A program made the position numbers and the translations under genes. Positions 9,601-18,736 of a stretch of 64,000 nt of DNA are shown here, piece after piece. The stretch's first letter is position 1; the number at the start of each line of letters is the position of its first letter. The notes below the pieces were generated by a model. It saw nothing but the letters and a program-made list of their open reading frames with translations, ran no database searches and had not been told where the DNA came from. Origin of the DNA: Amycolatopsis nalaikhensis (GTDB lineage: Bacteria; Actinomycetota; Actinomycetes; Mycobacteriales; Pseudonocardiaceae); NCBI RefSeq assembly GCF_030264295.1, contig NZ_CP127173.1:7261501-7325500 (forward strand), read 5' to 3'.

Positions 9601-9847
9601 CGGCTCGGTGGGCTTCCGCGACCTGGTGATCGACCCGGCGGTCGTCGGTGACCTGACGTCGGCGTCCGGCAGTTACGAGACCCCGCAGGGCCGGGTCAGC
9701 ACGGCGTGGACGAAGTCCGACGGCGAATACCGGCTGACCGTCACCGTGCCGCCCGGCAGCACCGCCGAAGTCCACCTGCCGCAGGGCGACGCCGTCCACG
9801 TCGGCTCCGGCACCCACACCTTCCGGCAACCCGTTCCGCGCGGCTGA
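6656..9847 (+). CDS. Secreted alpha-L-rhamnosidase, GH78
   Basis: 1063-residue exported enzyme that hydrolyses terminal alpha-L-rhamnosyl residues. An N-terminal signal peptide ends near 'AAPAAAEA' (about 30). Next comes the rhamnosidase N-terminal beta domain (NHLDRPLGID...SWRT), interrupted by a discoidin-like carbohydrate-binding segment at about 160-350 (YVKLDVTKLG, TIDLGATRTFDQVVLYPR). The concanavalin-like domain follows, then the (alpha/alpha)6 catalytic domain from about 650. Catalytic-region landmarks are DCPSREKLGWLEQDHL (about 678), the local form of the GH78 'DCPxRxE.xGW' motif, and YDYGLGDW (about 797). Start is GTG 6656 after GGAG; the alternative upstream codons give no signal peptide. 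It is the first gene of a four-gene operon; the next starts 10 nt later. Confidence 0.93.
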   Translation: MRHRSRRPLVLAALTPLLVAGLAAPAAAEAGNPFLAADGLRANHLDRPLGIDDTTPELSWRTARDQTAYEVEAATSEAGLDRPDLWDTGRVAGTSTELDYAGRALGSRQRVYWRVRVWSGHTPSAWSAPTWFETGLTQPADWSAGWVTNSDWQLDGKPAPGVVVPLSTQTARYVKLDVTKLGLPLAEQPIDSQNRMVTTGATRRFPDLTYRLQLAELQVRDSANSGVNFADGRQKYVTASETQTVRKEWEPGLVADGLTTSNPEDAGNAGYQSAAHTSADADVWLTIDLGATRTFDQVVLYPRTDTLTADGKTANFPVDYTVQTATDPAGPFTVAKTVTGQPTPATWLPPALPVFAKDFSVRGRVASARLYVSGLGVYVASLNGARVGDAVLEPGDSDYAERVTYAAYDVTNQVRGGANTIGLAVGNGTADALHTSGRYRKFARTASDPRVVAQLELTLTDGTVQRIATDASWRTTLGATTVSQWYGGEDYDARREIPGWDRPGTDRANWSPVVPVTSTAKLTARQSEPVRVVEQLPGKEISRPAPGVRVYDVGRNIAGLPQVSLTAPAGTAIRVYPAEALRDGHVDQSISNVGTPIWDSFTSKGGTRTWHPDFSYHGFRYLEVVGVPEDARLAVTGLRVMADNDSAGDFDSSDATLDGIHRLTRAAVENNMQSILTDCPSREKLGWLEQDHLAFDAIARNYDVEAYLGKIVQDMADGQEASGLVPSTVPDHVTLSGSYRDDPNWGGALVQVPLKAYQAYGDKKLLARYFPAMQRYLAYLRGRPARWVDGVYDYGLGDWITTESPAMPRAIVGSFGVWAVADGLARVAAALGQDGSAYRAQADALAKAVWAKYYNATTGLFGGGGQGATALALDMGAVPADLRAAQTQHLVATIEAAGWHLVMGEISFPSVLRVLSTAGRDDVVYRIATQTTSPSLGHQVQAGLTALGETWDGGSGQSQDHFMLGALDGWLTTRLTGIGQAPGSVGFRDLVIDPAVVGDLTSASGSYETPQGRVSTAWTKSDGEYRLTVTVPPGSTAEVHLPQGDAVHVGSGTHTFRQPVPRG

Positions 9848-9857
9848 AGGGAAACCC

Positions 9858-12800
9858 ATGCGCAGGACACTGACGTCCCTCGTGCTCGCGGCGGTGACGG
9901 CCCTCGGGCTGGTCACCGCGGCGACCCCGGCCACGGCCGAGCACGACCCCGGCTTCGACCCGGCCGCCTTCGCGAACCCGCCGAAGGACAGCCTCCCCGC
10001 CATCTACTGGTACTGGAACAACACGATCACCGCCGACACCACCGACCGGCAGATGGCCGAGATGCGCGCGAAAGGCGTGTACGAGGCGGTGATCTTCCCG
10101 CTCGGCGGCGACGAGATGAAGCCGGTCTTCCTCTCCGAGGACTGGTTCACCCTCGTCGGGCACGTGCTGCGCGAGGCGCAGCGCACCGGCATGAAGATGT
10201 GGCTGTTCAACGACAACAACTTCCCGAGCGGCCGCGGCGCGAACTACGTCGTCAACGGCGGGACGCTCGGCGACCGGACCATCCCCGCGCGGCCGGACCT
10301 GCGGCTGAAGGGCCTGCTGCGCTCGACGCGGATCGTCACCGGGCCCTCGACGCTGAAGCTCGCCGAGACCTCGGGGCTCAGCGTGGACACCGGCAAACTG
10401 GTCGTCGACCCGGCCACCGCGCCGGGCGCCGCCCCGCTCACGCCCGGCGCGGCCTGGACCGACTACACGGTGAGCGGCAAGGTCACGCTGAACACCGGCG
10501 GCGTCCAGCTGGCCGTGCGCTCGGACGGCACCCACGGCTACCTCGTCGACGTGGACCCGAAGGGCGCGGCGAGTGTGTACAAAGTGGACGGTCCGAACCG
10601 GACGCGGCTGACCACGGGCGTCAACACGCCCGGCTTCACCCCGTCCCACGTGCAGACGGTGAGCGTCACGGTCGCCGGGAACACGATCACCCCGAAGATC
10701 AACAACACCGTGCAGCCCGCGGCCACCGACACCAGCTTCCCGGCCGGCGCGGCCGCCGTGTCGGCCGAAGGCACGCAACGGTCGCTGTGGGACGACCTGA
10801 CCGTCACCGCGCCCGGCGGCGCCAAGCTGTGGTCCTCGACCTTCGACGACGCCACCGCGCTCGCCGACTTCCCGCAGAACCGGGTGAACCTCGCCGGGGT
10901 CACGGCGGCGGCCGCGCGGCCGGTGGGCACGACCGCCGCGGTCGAGCTGACCGGCGACACCTGGCAGGTGCCCGCGGGCCGCTGGCAGGTCGACGTCTAC
11001 GCGCAGGTCCTCCTGCGCGACGACTCCAGCGGGTACGTCCGCGGCTACCTCGACCTGCTCGACCCGAACGCGACGGACGCGTTCCTGAGCATCGCGCCCG
11101 AGGAGTACGCGCGCCGCTTCCCGTGGGCGATGGGCACGGTCGTGCCCGGCTTCTGGGACGACGAACCGTTCCTCGCCTCCGCGCAGCCGCACCCGTTCAA
11201 GCGCCTGCCCTCCTCGCCCGGTCTCGCCGACGCCGTCCGCACGGCCGGCGGCACCCCTGGCATCGCCTACACGGCGGCGGCGGACGGCCTCGACGCCGTC
11301 GCGGACCGGGCCGCCGGCTCGTACTGGCGGGCCGTGAACAACCTCTTCGCCACGAGCTACTACCAGCGCGAAGCCGACTGGATGGGCAAGCACGGCCTGA
11401 AGCTGATCACCAACCCGCTGCTCGACGAGCAGAGCCCGCAGCAGCGGATGAACTCGACCGGCGACCTGGCCAAGGACAACCAGTGGGCGCAGGTCCCGGG
11501 CAGCGACATGATCACCACCGACTACACGGCCGGTGAACAGACGACGCTGGGACGCAACGCCGCTTCGGCCGCGCATCAGAGCGGCGCGCCGCGGACGTTG
11601 ATGGAGACGTTCGGCAACGCGGGCTGGCAGGTGGCCCCGGACTACATGCACGCGACCGTCGGCGCGCTGGCCACCCGCGGCGTCAACCTCACGTTCCTGC
11701 ACGCGATGTACACCGACGAGACGTCCGTGACGTTCGCGCCGCCGTTCGGGCCGCGCAGCACGTTCTGGGAGGACATGCCCGACGTCGACGCCTGGATCGG
11801 CCGCGTCATGGAGCTGGGCCGCGGCACGAACCTCGCCCGGACCGCGCTGGTCCAGCCACAGCGCGCCGCCGAGCAGACCCGGAGGGCCGACTCCGGGCAC
11901 CAGCTCGACAAGGACTTCTCGGCCACGGCGTACGCGCTCGAACGCGGGCAGGTGGACTTCGACCTGCTGAGCGACTCGTCGCTCTCGGGCGACCCGGTCG
12001 CCCGCTTCCAGGCGGTCCCGCGAGCCGGGAGCCTCCAGGTCGGCCAGGCGGGCTACCGGCTCGCGGTGCTGCCGCGCACGCCGGTGCTCGACCTCGCGAC
12101 CGCGCACACGCTGGCGGCGTTCGTGGCGACCGGCGGGCACGTCGTCGCCGTCGGCCCGCTGCCCACGCGGGAAGCGGCCGGCCGCGACGCCGACCTGGTG
12201 CGGGAAGCTCGGGAACCTCTTCGGGGACGCGGGTGCGTCGTGGGCCCGCCGCGGAGCCGGTGCGGTCGCGCTCGTCACCGACGTCGACGCCATCGCGGGT
12301 CTGGCGCAGAACGCCGGGTTCGGCGCGGCCCGGCTGCGGCCAGCCGCCGACGCCGTGCGGGTGCAGCGCACCGGGCGGGGCGCGGACACCGCGTTCCTGC
12401 TCAACAACGAGAGCGACGCCGTGGTGACCACCACCGCGACGTTCCCGGTCGGCGGCACGCCCGAGATCTGGAACCCGCGCACCGGCACGGCGAAGGTCGC
12501 GACGGCGTACTCGAGCGGGCACGGCACGACCGGCGTCCCGGTCACGCTCCAGCCGTACGAGACCCTCGGCGTGGTGTTCCGGCACGGCGTCCGCGACACC
12601 GCGCACCTGACTGACGGCACCCTGCCCGCCGACGCGGTTTCCCTTGACCGCCAGGGAATGCGGGCCGCGGTGACCGCGACGGCACCCGGCACGTACACCC
12701 TCACCGGGCTGGCCGACGGACGCACCTACCGCGGCACGATGAACGTCACCGACCCGCTGACGCCGATCGCGCTCGACGGGCCGTGGACGGTCCGGCTGGA

Positions 12801-13182
12801 GCAGGACGGCGCTGTCGCCACCGAACGCCCGCTCGGCTCGTGGACCACCTTCGCGCCGACGTTCTCCGGCAGCGCCGTCTACACCACGACGGTCACCCTC
12901 ACGGCGGCCGACTTGGCCCGGCGCAAGCTGATCCTGGACCTGGGGGAGGTGCACGACCTCGCCACGGCGACGGTGAACGGCGCCGAACTGCCCGCCGCGC
13001 TCTGGCACCCGTACACAGTGGACGCCACCACGGCCCTGCGTCCCGGGGTCAACACGATCAGCGTCCGCGTCACCAACACCCTGGCCAACTCGCGCAACAA
13101 GATCCTGGCGTCGGGCCTCGTCGGCCCGGTCGCGCTGCGCCCGCGGGCCGCCCTCACCGCCCGGCTGGAGGCCACCCGATGA
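9858..13182 (+). CDS. Secreted GH106-like glycosyl hydrolase, frameshifted by one base at 12202-12208
   Basis: Exported hydrolase related to GH106 alpha-L-rhamnosidases. A signal peptide (residues 1-27) is followed by 'AIYWYWNNTITADTTDRQMAEMRAKGVYEAVIFPLGG' like segments of the TIM barrel (written here in part), an inserted beta-sandwich at about 195-330, and a C-terminal galactose-binding-like domain ending in 'ILASGLVGPVAL'. The frame opened at ATG 9858 runs out of homology after residue 780. The rest (from about 12209 to 13182) lies one frame on. Deleting one base in GAAGCTC at 12204-12210 gives VRELGNLFGDAG and a continuous 1107-residue protein. I therefore annotate one gene with a 1-nt insertion, probably an assembly error. 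Its stop overlaps the next start (ATGA). Confidence 0.8.
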
Positions 13183-16091
13183 CAGTCAGCAGACGCACGG
13201 TGCTCACGATCGGCGCCGCCCTCGGCGTCGGTGCCACCCTCTCCTGGGTACCGCCCGCCCTCGCCGCGCCCGGCAGGCCGTTCGCGCGGCAGTTCGCCAA
13301 GCCCGACGCGTCGACCGCCGCGAAGTTCCGCTGGTGGTGGCCGCACGGCCTGGTCGACCGCGGCGAGATCGCCCGTGAGGTGGACCAGATCGCCGACGCC
13401 GGGTTCGGCGGTGTCGAGATCCAGGACGTCCACCACAGCGTCCGGACGGTCATGGACCCCGAGCACCACGGCTGGGGCACCCCGGCGTGGCTGGCGGCGG
13501 TGGAGACGGCGCTGCGCCGGGCGAAGGCGCGCGGCCTGACCGTCGACCTCGCGATGGGCCCGTGCTGGCCCACCGCGGTCCCGACCATCACGCCCGACGA
13601 CGTCGCGGCGAGCAAGGAGCTGGCCCACGGCGTCGTCACGGTCGACGGGACCTACACCGGCCCGCCGCCGCCCGCGCTGGTGCCTGCCGAGGACGGCGTC
13701 GGCAAGCAGGACCTGCTCGCGGTCCAGGCCGCGAAGGTGGTCGGGTCGCCGACCGCCGCCACGGTGACGCTCGACCCGGCGTCGGTGCGGTCCGTGGATG
13801 TCCACAACGGACAGATCAGCTGGACCGCGCCGGAGGGCACGTGGGTGCTGCTCGCGTACTGGCTCCGCGGCTCGGCGCAGCAACCGGAGGCGGGGCCGCA
13901 CACCGCGCCGCTCGCGTACGTCGTCGACCACTTCAGCGCGGCGGGCACGAAGGTCGTGCTCGACGAGTGGAACTCGACGATCCTGACGCCCGCCATCCGG
14001 CGGTTGCTCAAGGACGTCGGCGGCGACCTGTTCGAGGACTCCCTGGAGATCGAGACCGACGCGACGATCTGGACGCCGGACTTCGTCGCCGAGTTCCGGC
14101 GGCGGGCGGGCTACGACCTGCTGCCGTACCTGCCGGTGATCGTCCAGCGCAAGGGCAAGTACCTGTACGCCTTCGACACGGACACGACCAACCACGTCCG
14201 CGACGACTACAACCAGGTGCTTTCCGATCTGTACCACGAGAACCACCTGATCCCGGTGCGCGACTTCGCGCACAGCCTCGGCATGACGATTCGCGTGCAG
14301 CCCTACGGCCTGCCGACCGACGCCATCCGCAGCGCCGCGCTGCTGGACGTGCCGGAGAGCGAGTCGCTGGGGTTCAAGAACCTCGACGACTACCGCGTGC
14401 TCGCCTCCGGCCGGGACATGGGCGGGCGGCAGCTGCTCTCGTGCGAGTCGGCGGCGTACGCGAACGGCGCCTACAACACCACCTGGGACAAGGTGCTGCA
14501 GACGATGGGCAGCGTCTTCGCGGGCGGCGTCAACCAGGCCGTGCTGCACGGGTTCGCGTACGCCATGGCACCGGGCGCCGAGTGGCCCGGGTTCGCCGCC
14601 TTCTCGCCGTACAACGGCACCGGCATCGGGTACGCCGAGGCGTGGGGCCCGCGCCAGCCGACGTGGGAGCACGTGCCGGACATCGCCGGCTGGTTCGCCC
14701 GCACGCAGCTGGTGCTGCGCACCGGGAAACCGCAGGTCGACCTCGCGTTCTTCCGGCAGAAGGGCTGGACGTCCACCGGCATCGGCGCGCCGTGGGCGAC
14801 CAACGACGGCATCCCGATCGGCTGGACCCACGGCTTCCTCAGCGAAGGCGTGCTGGACCTGCCGAGCGCCGTCGTCCGCGGCGGGCGGCTGGCGCCCGAT
14901 GGGCCCGCGTACAAGGCGATGATCCTCGGCGGCGACCAGTTCCACGGCAGCGAGCACACGCTGTCGGTGCCCGCGGCCCGGCGGCTCCTCGACTTCGCCC
15001 GCGCCGGCCTGCCGACGATCGTCGTCGGCACCTGGACCGACGTCCACGCCGAAGGCATCGCGCAGCCGGGGGAGAACGACCAGCTCAAGTCGCTGCTCTC
15101 GGACCTGCTCGCGCAGCGGACGGTCCGCGTGGTCGCCGACGCCACCGGCATCCCGGCCGCGCTCGCCGACCTGGGCGTCACGCGGGACGTCGAGCACGCC
15201 ACGTCCACCGTGATGAGCGTGCACCGCGTCGACGGCGACACCGACTACTACTACCTCTGCAACGCCCGGCACGCCGAGAACCGCAAGATCACCGCCGTCA
15301 CCCAGGACGTGTGGCTGACCGCGCAGGCTCGCGACGCGCGGCCGTTCCTGCTGAACGCCTGGACCGGCGAGACCGAGCGGCTCGGCGTGTTCACCCGCGT
15401 CGGCGACAAGGTCCGGGTTTCGGTTTCGCTGAACCCGGGTCAGTCGGTGCTCGTCGCGCTCGCGCGCGGTGACCGCGGCCCGCAGGCGGTGGCCACGGAC
15501 GCGCCCGAGGTGCGGTACCTCGACGGCAAGCTCGTGGTCCGGGCGTCGGCCGCGGGCACGTACTCGACGACCCTGGCGGACGGCCGCGTCGCGCGGACCA
15601 CCGTCGCGGCCGCGCCCGCGCCGATCGCACTGTCCACTTGGGACCTCGAAGTGGCGGACTGGCAGCCGGGCGCGACCCCGACGGAGACGATCAAGCCGAC
15701 GCGGCGGTTCTCCCTGACCTCGCTCGCGGCCTGGCCGTCGATCCTGGGGCTGGAGGACGTCTCGGGCGTCGGCCGCTACCGGACGACCGTCGACCTCGGC
15801 CGGTGGGACCACGGGCTCGGCGCCTACCTCGACCTCGGGGAGGTGTTCGACACCTACCGCGTGCGGGTGAACGGCACCGCGCTGCCCCCGGCCGACGTGC
15901 TCGACACCGTCGTCGACGTCGGGCCGTGGCTGCGGTCCGGGCGCAACAGCATCGAGGTGGAGGTCGCCACCACGCTGAACAACCGGCTCCGGGTGAGCCG
16001 TCCCGCCGTGTTCGCGATCGCGGCGCGGCAGGCCTACGGGCTGGTCGGGCCGGTGCGCCTGCTGCCCTACCGGCAGGAGGAGGTCCGATGA
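13179..16091 (+). CDS. Tat-exported GH106-like glycosyl hydrolase
   Basis: 970 residues. An N-terminal twin-arginine signal (SRRTVLTIG, residues 4-12) and Ala-rich cleavage region (ALAAPG) indicate export of a folded enzyme. The catalytic part begins with 'KFRWWWPHGLVDRGEIAREVDQ' type sequence (about 48-68), as in the large GH106-like family acting on rhamnose-containing glycans. The acidic motifs DEWNSTILTP and DSLEIETDA (about 262 and 285) are candidate catalytic carboxylates. A C-terminal jelly-roll resembling galactose-binding domains ends in 'LVGPVRLLPY' (about 950-961), as in the previous protein. It is a paralogue of, and translationally coupled by ATGA to, the gene before and the gene after. 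Family assignment is good; the exact bond cleaved is unknown. Confidence 0.85.
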   Translation: MTVSRRTVLTIGAALGVGATLSWVPPALAAPGRPFARQFAKPDASTAAKFRWWWPHGLVDRGEIAREVDQIADAGFGGVEIQDVHHSVRTVMDPEHHGWGTPAWLAAVETALRRAKARGLTVDLAMGPCWPTAVPTITPDDVAASKELAHGVVTVDGTYTGPPPPALVPAEDGVGKQDLLAVQAAKVVGSPTAATVTLDPASVRSVDVHNGQISWTAPEGTWVLLAYWLRGSAQQPEAGPHTAPLAYVVDHFSAAGTKVVLDEWNSTILTPAIRRLLKDVGGDLFEDSLEIETDATIWTPDFVAEFRRRAGYDLLPYLPVIVQRKGKYLYAFDTDTTNHVRDDYNQVLSDLYHENHLIPVRDFAHSLGMTIRVQPYGLPTDAIRSAALLDVPESESLGFKNLDDYRVLASGRDMGGRQLLSCESAAYANGAYNTTWDKVLQTMGSVFAGGVNQAVLHGFAYAMAPGAEWPGFAAFSPYNGTGIGYAEAWGPRQPTWEHVPDIAGWFARTQLVLRTGKPQVDLAFFRQKGWTSTGIGAPWATNDGIPIGWTHGFLSEGVLDLPSAVVRGGRLAPDGPAYKAMILGGDQFHGSEHTLSVPAARRLLDFARAGLPTIVVGTWTDVHAEGIAQPGENDQLKSLLSDLLAQRTVRVVADATGIPAALADLGVTRDVEHATSTVMSVHRVDGDTDYYYLCNARHAENRKITAVTQDVWLTAQARDARPFLLNAWTGETERLGVFTRVGDKVRVSVSLNPGQSVLVALARGDRGPQAVATDAPEVRYLDGKLVVRASAAGTYSTTLADGRVARTTVAAAPAPIALSTWDLEVADWQPGATPTETIKPTRRFSLTSLAAWPSILGLEDVSGVGRYRTTVDLGRWDHGLGAYLDLGEVFDTYRVRVNGTALPPADVLDTVVDVGPWLRSGRNSIEVEVATTLNNRLRVSRPAVFAIAARQAYGLVGPVRLLPYRQEEVR

Positions 16092-18526
16092 ACTTCACCC
16101 GGCGCAGTGCGCTCGGCCTCGGCGCGGCTCTCGGTCTGGCGGCCGTCGCGCCCTGGAGCGCCTCAGCCGCTTCGGCCGCCCCGGACGCGCCGATGCGGCC
16201 CGTCGCGCTCGGCGGCGTCCGGCTGCTGGAGAGCCGCTACCTGGCGAACATGCGGCGGACGGTGGCGTACCTGAAGTTCGTCGACCTCGACCGGCTGCTC
16301 CACACGTTCCGGCTGACCGCCGGGCGGCCGACGTCGGCCGAGCCGTGCGGCGGCTGGGAGGCCCCGAACATCCAGCTGCGCGGGCACACCACCGGGCACC
16401 TGCTTTCCGGCCTGGCCCTGGCCGCGGCGAACACCGGCGACGCCGAGCTGGCCGCGAAGAGCACGCGCCTGGTGGCCGCGCTGGCCGAGTGCCAGGCGCC
16501 GTCCGGTTACCTCTCGGCCTTCCCGGAGCAGGCGTTCGCCGACCTCGAAGCCGGGAAGTCCGTCTGGGCGCCGTACTACACGATCCACAAGATCCTCGCC
16601 GGGCTGCTGGACCAGCACCGGCTGCTCGGCACCGCGGGCGCCCTCGACGTCGCCCGCGGCATCGCCCGGTGGATCGACACGCGCACGGCGCCGCTGTCGC
16701 GCGAGGCCATGCAGAAGGTGCTCCACACCGAGTTCGGCGGGATGAACGAGGCGCTGGCGAACCTGTTCGCGATCACGCGCGACCCGCTGCACCTGGAGCT
16801 GGCCCGGCGCTTCGACCACGACGAGATCTTCACGCCGCTGGCCGCGCGCCAGGACACCCTGGCCGGGCGGCACGCCAACACCGACATCGCGAAAATCGTC
16901 GGCGCGGCAGCCGAGTACGACGTCACGGGCGAGGAGCGCTACCGCACGATCGCGACCTACTTCTGGGACCAGGTCGTGCACCACCACAGCTACGTCATCG
17001 GCGGCAACGCCAACGCGGAGTTCTTCGGCCCGCCGGACCAGATCGTCAGCCAGCTCGGCGAGAACACCTGCGAGAACTGCAACAGCTACAACATGCTCAA
17101 GCTCGGGCGGCTGCTGTACCTGCAGGACCCGAGCCGCAGCGAGTACCTCGACCACTACGAGTGGACGCTGCTCAACCAGCTGCTGGGCGAGCAGGACCCG
17201 GACTCGCCGCACGGGTTCGTCACCTACTACACCGGGCTGGTGCCGGGTGCCCAGCGCCAGGGAAAGCAGGGCGTGACGTCGGACCCGGGCTCGTACAGCA
17301 GCGACTACGGCAACTTCACCTGCGACCACGGCACGGGCCTCGAGACGCACGTGAAGTACGCGGAGAACATCTACTCCACCGCGGGCGACACGTTGTCCGT
17401 CAACCTGTTCATCCCGTCCGCGGTGGACTTCCACGGCGCCTCGGTGCGGCTGGAGACGGAGTACCCGTACGACGAAACGGTGCGGCTGCGCATCGACGGG
17501 TCCGCCATCTTCGCCGTGCGCGTCCGGATCCCGTCGTGGGTCTCGAACCCCCGGCTGACGGTGAACGGCACGGCGGTGGCCGCGTCCCCGGGCCGGTTCG
17601 CGACGATCCGGCGCCAGTGGCGGCGGGGCGACGTCGTCGAGCTGCGCCTGCCGATGACGCCGCGCTGGCTGCCCGCGCCGGACAACCCGGCCGTGCGGGC
17701 GTTGACGTACGGGCCGCTGGTGCTGGCGGCCCGGCACGGGTCGTCGGTCCCGCCGGTGATCCCGACGGTGGACCCGCGCACGCTGCGGCGGGAGCCGGGG
17801 CGGGCGGAGTTCAGCGTCCAGGCCGGGGCCGAGCGCCTGCGGCTGAGCCCGTTCCTCGACGTGCACCACGAGCACTACAGCGTCTACTTCGCGACGCCGC
17901 CGGAGGAACAGGCGCCGAAGACGGTGGCGGTCTACCCGCTGGGCGCGGACCTGGCTGAGTCGACGCACCGCTGGCCCGACGCCGTGCTTGTCGGCGGGGC
18001 GGTCCCGGGTGCGCGGGGCATCGAGCTGGACGGCGCGGGCGGCCACGTGCGGCTGGCACCGGGGCTCCCGGCGAACCTGACCGAGCTGACGGTGTCGATG
18101 TGGGTGCGCCCGGACGTGATCGTCAACTCGACGCGGGTGTTCGACCTGGGCTTCAACCCGCAGTCGTACCTGTTCCTGACCCCGCGCACGGGTCTCGGCG
18201 TGGCCCGCTGCGCGATGAAGCTGAGCGGCATGGAGGGCGAGGACTACGTGGACGCGGCGGTCGCCCTCCCGGCGGGGGAGTGGACGCACGTGGCCGTGAC
18301 GGCGGGGAACGGGCTGCGGCTGTACTTCGGCGGGGCGCTGACCGGGATGAACCCGGCACCGCTGATGAGCCCGCTGCTGCTCGGCGCGACCCAGCTGAAC
18401 TACCTCGGGCGGTCGCAGAACCCCAAGCACCCGTACCTGAAGGGCGCGGTCGCGGACTTCCGGTTGTACGGCCGCACACTGGGCGAGGAGGAGATCCGAG
18501 CGTTGGCGGCGGGCTGGGCGGGCTGA
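16088..18526 (+). CDS. Tat-exported GH127-like (DUF1680) beta-L-arabinofuranosidase with C-terminal LamG-like domain
   Basis: 812 residues. Twin-arginine signal TRRSALGLG (4-12) and a cleavage site near ASAAPD. An (alpha/alpha)6 barrel of the beta-L-arabinofuranosidase/DUF1680 family (about 35-560) contains 'GENTCENCNSYNML' (about 332-345), with the Glu-x-Cys zinc pair, and 'TCDHGTGLETH' (about 412-422) holding the presumed catalytic cysteine. In characterised GH127 enzymes the nucleophilic Cys is followed by a second Cys zinc ligand; here it is Asp. A concanavalin/LamG-like module (about 625-808) closes the protein. Last gene of the operon, coupled by ATGA. The stop codon lies inside the first base pairs of a dispersed palindromic repeat. 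Confidence 0.88.
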   Translation: MNFTRRSALGLGAALGLAAVAPWSASAASAAPDAPMRPVALGGVRLLESRYLANMRRTVAYLKFVDLDRLLHTFRLTAGRPTSAEPCGGWEAPNIQLRGHTTGHLLSGLALAAANTGDAELAAKSTRLVAALAECQAPSGYLSAFPEQAFADLEAGKSVWAPYYTIHKILAGLLDQHRLLGTAGALDVARGIARWIDTRTAPLSREAMQKVLHTEFGGMNEALANLFAITRDPLHLELARRFDHDEIFTPLAARQDTLAGRHANTDIAKIVGAAAEYDVTGEERYRTIATYFWDQVVHHHSYVIGGNANAEFFGPPDQIVSQLGENTCENCNSYNMLKLGRLLYLQDPSRSEYLDHYEWTLLNQLLGEQDPDSPHGFVTYYTGLVPGAQRQGKQGVTSDPGSYSSDYGNFTCDHGTGLETHVKYAENIYSTAGDTLSVNLFIPSAVDFHGASVRLETEYPYDETVRLRIDGSAIFAVRVRIPSWVSNPRLTVNGTAVAASPGRFATIRRQWRRGDVVELRLPMTPRWLPAPDNPAVRALTYGPLVLAARHGSSVPPVIPTVDPRTLRREPGRAEFSVQAGAERLRLSPFLDVHHEHYSVYFATPPEEQAPKTVAVYPLGADLAESTHRWPDAVLVGGAVPGARGIELDGAGGHVRLAPGLPANLTELTVSMWVRPDVIVNSTRVFDLGFNPQSYLFLTPRTGLGVARCAMKLSGMEGEDYVDAAVALPAGEWTHVAVTAGNGLRLYFGGALTGMNPAPLMSPLLLGATQLNYLGRSQNPKHPYLKGAVADFRLYGRTLGEEEIRALAAGWAG

Positions 18527-18600
18527 AGGGGACGTTCAGTGCATGTGATGCGATGAACGTCCCCTTCAGCGCATGTGATGCGGTGAAAGTCCCCTTCAGC
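18523..18600. repeat. Dispersed palindromic intergenic repeat, copy A
   Basis: A 16-bp stem with perfect arms at 18523-18538 and 18554-18569 (CTGAAGGGGACGTTCA and its complement), loop 15 nt. The 3' arm belongs to a 30-bp unit (18541-18570) that is repeated head-to-tail at 18571-18600 with two mismatches. Each unit begins with GCATGTGATGC. The hydrolase stop codon (18524-18526) is part of the first arm. It could serve as a terminator for the operon. Copy B is at 33313-33395. Confidence 0.8.
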
Positions 18601-18736
18601 CGTAGCCGCTCCTCGCCGTCCGCGCATGTCCTGTCGTGCGGTGATGCCGCCGCCTGGGAGATGAGGGCCCGACGGCCCGCTCCCTAGCATCGCTGGGACG
18701 ACAGCGTGTTCACGGGCGGCGAGGGGCGGTTCTGCG

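Noticed and set aside
12355..13182. Separate small gene after the GH106-like gene
   Set aside because: It has no ribosome site, and its sequence continues the upstream hydrolase one frame on. It is the 3' part of the frameshifted gene.
18523..18600. CRISPR array
   Set aside because: Two 30-bp units abut directly without spacers, and the inverted first arm makes it a palindromic repeat. No cas genes.
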